Assembly (NCBI GenBank): GCA_022575985.1
Contig: JAKSXM010000147.1
Span: 19,750,001-19,814,000, forward strand
Direction of reading: 5' to 3'
Length of the DNA stretch: 64,000 bases
Origin: Anagrus nilaparvatae
Taxonomy: Eukaryota; Arthropoda; Insecta; Hymenoptera; Mymaridae
Shown here: positions 57,617 to 64,000 of the stretch, one piece after another
Numbering within the stretch: the first letter of the stretch is position 1
Layout: each line of letters opens with the position of its first letter
The notes under the pieces: generated by a model
Told to the model about the DNA's origin: nothing
The model's input: the letters and a program-made list of their open reading frames with translations, nothing else
Database searches by the model: none
Made by a program: the position numbers and the translations under genes

Positions 57617-57715
57617 TAAACAACGATATATTCCAGCAATAAAATTATTTATTATTTATTTACAAAATAAATAATAAATAATTTTATTGTTGGAATATAT
57701 CATTGTTTTTGCATA
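57617..57715. repeat. Long perfect-type hairpin inside the THAP intron
   Basis: aacaacgatatattccagca and the following taaaattatttattatttatt are mirrored, with two or three mismatches, by aaataataaataattttatt and ttggaatatatcattgttt. The stem is about 45 bp with nearly no loop, centred near 57665. It may be a tiny foldback insertion. Confidence 0.65.
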
Positions 57716-57807
57716 TAAATAATTAAATAAATAAATATATCTATTCTAAATAAATTAGTGTAGTTGCGTACTTACAGTTTTTTTTATTTTAACTTATTTT
57801 TTTATAG

Positions 57808-57978
57808 CGTGATCCACTTAGACGTCAATGGAGCTCTATTTTAAATAAAATTATTAATTTATCAGATTATGTATGCGAATTACATTTTGATTCCAAATAT
57901 ATTGTTCATGGGTCTCGAAAAACCTTAAGAGCAGATGCAGTACCTTTTTCTTTAAGATGTGAAAATACTAACCACCAA
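57808..57978 (+). pseudogene. THAP zinc-finger gene, exon 2 (and possible exons 3-4)
   Basis: After the acceptor ttttttatag comes RDPLRRQWSSILNKI (with the conserved THAP Trp), then DYVCELHFDSKYI, giving the Cys and His that complete the C2CH finger, and LRADAVPFSLRCEN, matching the terminal AVP box. It ends at CAA|gtaatt, again phase 0. Possible later exons are 58158-58249 (after tttttactcag, NGQMTAFLENKDGN) and 58323 to about 58391 (after attttag, VEKDNTNKIPLEANN); those boundaries are uncertain. The gene is cut off at 58438 by the Helitron-like leader, so no transposase core is present. Confidence 0.6.
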
Positions 57979-58437
57979 GTAATTCTCAAATTTTTTAAAT
58001 AATAATTATTTAGTAAATTTACGATTTTAATCGAATATTTACAAAATTTTTTGAAAATTCACTAATTTTTCGAAAAAATTCTATTTTTTTTGTAAATTTA
58101 AGAAAGTTACTTTTTACAGTGTATATATACATATTTTTTTATGTTTTTTTTACTCAGATTAATGGGCAGATGACAGCATTTTTAGAAAATAAAGACGGAA
58201 ATATTATGTATTTTAATCAAAGAAACAATAATATATTACCAACTACAGTTATTATTTTTATATGTTTGTTTAGATTTTTTAATTATTTTATTGTGGTAGA
58301 TAACTATGTAAAAAAATTTTAGGTTGAAAAAGATAATACTAACAAAATCCCGTTAGAAGCTAATAATTTGCGACGATATTTGCCATGCATAGTAATTATT
58401 TTTTTGTATATTCTTTTAATTTTTTAACATATACATA

Positions 58438-58770
58438 TCCTATATATATTAAAATGAAATAATTGAAAAATTTTATTATTTTCGATTTTACTCAATATCC
58501 ATTTATGAAGAATTGTATGGACGAAAATACATGAAATTGGTTTTAAATTAATCCTTTAAGAAATACCCCCAACCGATTTTTTTATTTTTAAAAAATAATT
58601 AAATGATTTCGAGAAATCAATCTCAGAAGTTAGTGATCGAAAAGGTAAAAAATTATATATTTTTTTCACTAAAACTGTTTTTTCTCAGGATCTAAAAGAT
58701 CTTTTGAGACAAACTCTAGTGCAAATTATTCCTTGGAAAAAATGCTATCGATTTAACGTTTTCATTTTTT
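58438..58770 (+). mobile_element. Helitron-like leader (cap) before satellite array, copy 2
   Basis: It starts TC-CTATATATATTAAAATG and parallels 20994-21330 throughout: ggacgaaaatacatgaaa, ctcaggatctaaaagatc, gcaaattattccttg and aaaatgctatcgattt. It is followed by about 220 bp of unrelated sequence and then a 45-60 bp repeat array instead of satellite family 1. The shared leader is the evidence that the two arrays have a common mobile origin. Confidence 0.55.
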
Positions 58771-59019
58771 TTAATTAGAGCTCACCGTTTCGAGTTACAA
58801 CTGTTTAAAGCTAAGAAGTTGAAAATTTAGAAACGTAAAAAGTGGTAATTTTTATCACTTCATATTTTAAAATGGATTGTATCAAAATGTAAAAACCCAA
58901 TTGCATTCTATTTAATAAACGATTTTCTAAAGGAACTTTGTTTGGTTTTTTATTTAATGCATTCATTGAAGAGAAATAGCAAAAAAACTATTTATAACCA
59001 ATTTTGTTTTAATTTTTTC
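58771..59019. other. Spacer between leader and array
   Basis: Contains gagctcaccgtttcgagtta and AT-rich sequence. No gene. Confidence 0.3.
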
Positions 59020-60380
59020 ATGCATAGGACAGCCAACATCTAAAATATTTTTTTTTATTTTCTCATAATTAGGACAGCCGACATCTAAATTTTTTTTTTT
59101 TTTATTTTTTCATAACTAGGACAGCCGACATCTAAAATATTTTTTTTTTATTTTCTCAGAACAAAAAATGCCGACGTCTAAATTATTATTTTTTTTCTCG
59201 ATTTTTTCATAACTAAGACTGCCGACATCCAAATTATTTTATCCAAATAATTTTTTTTTTATTTGTTCATAATTAAAAATGCCGACATCTAAACTATTAT
59301 TTTTTTTTTTATATTCTCATACATAGGACAGCCGACATCTAAATTATTTTTTTTTTATTTTTTCATAACTAGGACAGCCGAAATCTAAAATTTTTTTTTT
59401 TATTTTTTCATAACTAGGACAGCCGACATCTAAAATAATTTTTTTTTATTTTCTCATAACTAAAAATGCCGACATCTAAATTATTAATTTTTTTTCGAAT
59501 TTTTCATAAATAGGACAGCCGACATCTAAAATATTTTTTTTTTATTTTTTCATAATTAAAAATGCCGACATTTAAACTATTATTTTTTTTTTATATTCTC
59601 ATACACAGGACAGCCGACATCTAAATTATTATTTTTTGTTATTTTTTCATAACTAGGACAGCCGACATCTAAAATTTTTTTTTTTATTTTTTTATAACTA
59701 GGACAGCCGACATCTAAAATATTTTTTTTTTATTTTCTCATAACTAAAAATGCCGACATCTAAATTATTAATTTTTTTTCGAATTTTTCATAACTAAGAC
59801 TGCCGACAACTAAATTATTAATTTTTTTTCGAATTTTCATAACTAAGACTGCCGACATCCAAATTATTTTATCCAAATAATATTTTTTTTATATGTTCAT
59901 AATTAAAAATGCCGACATCTAACTATTATTTTTTTTTATATTCTCATACACAGGACAGCCGACATCTAAATTATTATTTTTTGTTATTTTTTCATAACTA
60001 GGACAGCCGACATCTAAAATTTTTTTTTTTATTTTTTTATAACTAGGACAGCCGACATCTAAAATATTTTTTTTTTCTTTTTCTCATAACTAAAAATGCC
60101 GACATCTAAATTATTAATTTTTTTTCGAATTTTTCATAACTAAGACTGCCGACAACTAAATTATTAATTTTTTTTCGAATTTTCATAACTAAGACTGCCA
60201 ACATCGAAATTATTATAATTTTTTTTCGAATTTTCATAACTGGGACTGCCGACATCTAAATTATTACTTTTTTTTTATATTTTCATACATAGAACAGCCG
60301 ACATCTTAAATATCTTTTTTTTATTTTTTCATAACTAAGACTGCCGACATCTAAATTATTATTTTTTTTTTTCAAAAGGA
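59020..60380 (+). repeat. Satellite family 4: gccgacatctaaa repeat with higher-order units
   Basis: About 27 copies of a 42-60 bp unit, aggacagccgacatctaaat plus a T-rich tract and cataacta. Three variants of the head (aggaca, aaaaat, aagact before gccgacatc) recur in a fixed order, and the phrase from aaaaatgccgacatct through atattctcatacaYaggaca repeats near 59275, 59560 and 59910, giving higher-order units of roughly 290-350 bp. No coding sequence. Confidence 0.85.
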
Positions 60381-60719
60381 ATTACCTAACAATATAGAAG
60401 CACCGAAATTATAAGATAAATATTTCTGAATTTTTCATATTATAAACGACAAATACATATGTAACAACAGAATAAAATTTTTCTAAATTTTTCTTTATAC
60501 TTGGAACAGCCGATATCTATATTTTATTATATTCTTTCTTTGATACGTAAAACTGTTAACAGTATAAATTGAAATTTTAATAATTTTATCAGATTCTAGA
60601 CAACCAATATGAATTTCAGTATGTAAAAATAATTAATTATTTTTAAAAATATATCTAAAAAATAAATTTTTTTAATTTTTTAAATTTTTTTCGTAAAACA
60701 GAAGAATATTAAAAAAAAT
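60381..60719. other. Transition between two satellite arrays
   Basis: AT-rich. It holds one diverged head of family 4 (ggaacagccgatatctat near 60502) and one diverged core of family 1 (gacaaccaatatgaatttca near 60598), which suggests mosaic origin. No gene. Confidence 0.4.
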
Positions 60720-63690
60720 TTAGAATGGTGTATAATTTCTGCTAAAGTCAATAAAAAAATTTCAATGCTGTCATTGCATAAAAATATTTCAATGCAATCA
60801 TTGCATAAAAATATTTGAAATTCCAACTTTTAAATAAAACAGGAGACTATTAGAAAAAAATTTATAATGGCGTATAGTTTCTGCTAAAATCAATAAAAAA
60901 ATTTCCATGCTATCATTGCATAAAAATATTTATAATTAAATATTTTGTATAAAACAGTAGACTATTGAAAAAAAATTTAGAATGGCGTATAATTTCTCCT
61001 AAACTCCAAAAAAAAATTTAAATACTATCATTGCATAAAAAAATTTGCAATTACAAATTTTATATAAAAGAGGAAACTAATCAAAAAAAATTTCAAATGG
61101 CGTATAGTTTCAGCTAAAGTCAATAAAAAAATTTCAATGTTATCATTGCATAAAAATTGTTGAAACTACAAAAATATTTCAATGCAATCATTACATAAAA
61201 ATATTTGAATTCCAACTTTTAAATAAAACAGGAGACTATTAGAAAAAAATTTATAATGGCGTATAGTTTCTACTAAAATCAATAAAAAAATTTCCATGCT
61301 ATCATTGCATAAAAATATTTATAATTACATATTTTGTATAAAACAGTAGACTATTGAAAAAAAATTTAGAATGGCGTATAATTTCTCCTAAAGTCCAAAA
61401 AAAAATTTAAATGCTATCATTGCATAAAAATATTTGCAATTACAAATTTTATATAAAAGAGGAAACTAATCAAAAAAAATTTTAAATGGCGTATAGTTTC
61501 AGCTAAAGTCAATAAAAAAATTTCAATGTTATCATTGCATAAAAATTGTTGAAACTACAAAAATATTTCAATGCAATCATTACATAAAAATATTTGAAAC
61601 TCCAACTTTTAAATAAAACAGGAGACTATTAGAAAAGAATTTAAAATGGCGTATAGTTTCTGCTATAGTCAATAAAAATATTTCCATGCTATCATTGCAT
61701 AAAATATTTATAATTAGATATTGTATAAAACAGTAGACTATTGAAAAAAAATTTAGAATGGCGTATAATTTCTCCTAAAGTCCAAAAAAAAATTTAAATG
61801 CTATCATTGCATAAAAATATTTGCAATTACAAATTTTATATAAAAGAGGAAACTAATAAAAAAAATTTTAAATGGCGTATAGTTTCAGCTAAAGTCAATA
61901 AAAAAATTTCAATGCTATCATTGCATAAAAATTGTTGAAACTACAAAAATATTTCAATGCAATCATTGCATAAAAATATTTAAAATTCCAACTTTTAAAT
62001 AAAACAGGATACTATTAGACAAAAATTTTAAATGATGTACAGTTTCAGCTAAAATCAAAAAAAAAGTTTTAATGCTATCATTGCAAAAAATATTTGAAAT
62101 TACAAAAATATTTCAATTCAATCACTGCATAAAAATGTATGACTATTAAGAAAAATTTACAATGGCGTATAGTTTTTGCTAAAGTGAATAAAAAAATTTT
62201 AATGCTATCATTGCATAAACAGAATTGAAATTCCAACTTTTCTATAAAACAGGAGACTATTAGAAAAAAATTTTAAATGATGTACAGTTTCAGCTAAAAT
62301 CAAAAAATAAGTTTTAATGCTATCATTGCAAAAAATATTTGAAATTACAAAAATATTTCAATTCAATCACTGCATAAAAATGCATGACTATTAAGAAAAA
62401 TTTACAATGGCGTATAGTTTTTGCTAAAGTGAATAAAAAAATTTTAATGCTATCATTGCATAAACAGAATTGAAATTCCAACTTTTCTATAAAACAGGAG
62501 ACTATTAGAAAAAAATTTATAATGGCATATAGTTTCTGCTAAAATCAATAAAAAAATTTCCATGCTATCATTGCATAAAAATATTTATAATTACATATTT
62601 TGTATAAAACAGTAGACTATTGAAAAAAAATTTAGAATGGCGTATAGTTTCTGCTAAAGTCAATAAAAATATTTCAATGAAATCATTGCATAAAAATATT
62701 TGAAATTACAACTTTTATATAAAACAGTAGACTATTAGAAAAAAATTTTAAATGATGTACAGTTTCATTAAAATCAAAAAAAAAATTTAAATGCTTTCAT
62801 TGCATAAAAATATTTGAAATTCCAACTTTTATATAAAACAGGAAACTAATCGAAAAAATTTAAAATGGCGTATAGTTTCTGCTATAGTCAATAAAAATAT
62901 TTCCATGCTATCATTGCATAAAATATTTATAATTACATATTTTGTATAAAACAGTAGACTATTGAAAACAAATTTAGAATGGCGTATAATTTCTCCTAAA
63001 GTCCAAAAAAAAATTTAAATGCTATCATTGCATAAAAATATTTGCAATTACAAATTTTATATAAAAGAGGAAACTAATCAAAAAAAATTTTAAATGGCGT
63101 ATAGTTTTAGCTAAAGTCAATAAAAAAATTTCAATGCTATCATTGCATAAAAATATTTGAAATTCCAACTTTTATATAAAACAGGAAACTAATCAAAAAA
63201 ATTTAAAATGGCGTATAGTTTCTGCTATAGTCAATAAAAATATTACAATGCAATCAATGCATAAAAATATTTGCAATTACAACTTTTATATAAAAGAGGA
63301 AACTAATAAAAAAAAATTTTAAATTGCGTATAGTTTCTGCTAAAGTCAATAAAAATAATTCAATGCTATCATTGCATAAAAATGTAAAACTATTAAAAAA
63401 AATTTTAGAATAGCGTTTCTGCTTAAGTAAATAAAAAAATTTCAATGCTATCATTGCATAAAAATATTTAAAATTACAACTTTTCTTTATAGAAATAAAA
63501 AATCCTGTTTTATAACAGGAGACTATTAGAAAAAAATTTATAATGGCGTATAGTTTCTGCTAAAGCCAATAAAAATATTTGAATGCAATCATTGCATAAA
63601 ATTATTTAAAATTCCAACTTTCATATAAAAGAGGACACTATTCGAAAAAAATATAGAATAGCGTAAAGTTTCTGCTATGATACACCTGAC
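60720..63690 (+). repeat. Satellite family 3, ~112 bp, related to the 111-bp satellite
   Basis: About 26 monomers: gaatggcgtatagtttctgc, taaagtcaataaaaaaattt, caatgctatcattgcataaa, aatatttgaaattacaactt, ttatataaaacaggagacta, ttagaaaaaaattta. The CAATGctatCATTG core, gcataaaaatattt and tataaaacagga are shared with family 2 at 25740-33543, while the rest of the monomer differs. Larger units are visible: aatttagaatggcgtataattt followed by ctcctaaa recurs at about 60974, 61365 and 61750 (385-391 bp apart), and 62007-62240 is repeated at 62250-62485. Confidence 0.85.
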
Positions 63691-64000
63691 AATATATTTT
63701 AAAATTTTTAGATGTTTTTCAAATTGTGGACAATCAATATGAGTTTATCTTCTTAAGTTGTTAACGAAAAAAATATTAAAGAGGGGTATAATTTCTGTTT
63801 TCTGTTAAATTCAATACTAATATTTCAATGCTATCATTGCAGAAAAATATTTAAAATTACAACTTTTCTATAAAACAGGAGACTATTAGAAAAAAATTTA
63901 TAATGGCGTATAGTTTCTGCTAAAGCCAATAAAAATATTTGAATGCAATCATTGCATAAAATTATTTAAAATTCCAACTTTCATATAAAAGAGGACACTA
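63691..64000 (+). repeat. Array continuation with an exact ~130-bp duplication
   Basis: A family 1-like core (gacaatcaatatgagtttat, 63732) interrupts the array. A family 2-like monomer follows (ttcaatactaatatttcaat, 63812), and then 63868-64000 repeats 63508-63640 exactly. The array continues beyond the window. Confidence 0.75.

Overview
This window is AT-rich eukaryotic DNA, about three quarters A+T, packed with repeats. The repeat content suggests an arthropod, probably an insect: Helitron-like elements, piggyBac- and Tc1/mariner-type miniature elements, R1-type and Jockey-like LINEs, a Ty3/Gypsy-type retroelement, THAP and FLYWCH transposon genes, and long satellite arrays. A parasitoid wasp would fit, but nothing here proves it. 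There are no bacterial operons, ribosome binding sites, rRNAs or CRISPR arrays. Almost every long open frame belongs to a mobile element, and most are broken.

Layout. 0-8.1 kb: a run of miniature and foldback elements (353-616, 630-1638, 1757-2604, 2777-3084, 4215-4600, 5505-8110) with a decayed LINE tail between them. 8.7-11.7 kb: two candidate plus-strand exons of an ordinary host gene. 11.7-50.6 kb: apparently one giant intron of that gene. It holds a piggyBac-like foldback element, three copies of a Helitron-like unit, a 2.1 kb nested palindrome, a 111-bp satellite interrupted by a LINE, a Helitron, a DNA transposon and a SINE, another 1.3 kb palindrome, a truncated FLYWCH/MULE gene, the Gypsy-type element (minus strand), an unnamed repeated ORF family and a Jockey-like pseudogene. 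50.6 kb: the candidate last exon, whose reading phase matches the exon at 11.5 kb. 50.8-54.4 kb: no recognisable gene. 54.4-57.2 kb: a GC-rich, 5'-truncated R1-clade LINE with an 11-bp target-site duplication. 57.4-58.4 kb: a THAP-domain gene remnant with intact splice sites. 58.4-64 kb: tandem arrays that continue past the window.

The most unusual object is the Gypsy-type element. In one reading frame after protease, reverse transcriptase and RNase H, interrupted by a few stops, come a low-complexity linker with repeated KEPKIIL-type motifs, a well-preserved OTU-type cysteine protease domain and a region resembling a macrodomain. No integrase is visible before the element ends against a FLYWCH transposase remnant. 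OTU removes ubiquitin and macrodomains remove or bind ADP-ribose in their known families, so a retroelement carrying both would have two modules against host modification signals. That function is inference.

A second theme is how the tandem arrays arose. Two different arrays (from about 21.36 and 59.02 kb) each follow the same roughly 330-bp leader with a Helitron-like TC-CTATATATAT start, and pieces of one array's monomer recur at the edges of others. This suggests satellites growing out of one mobile-element lineage.
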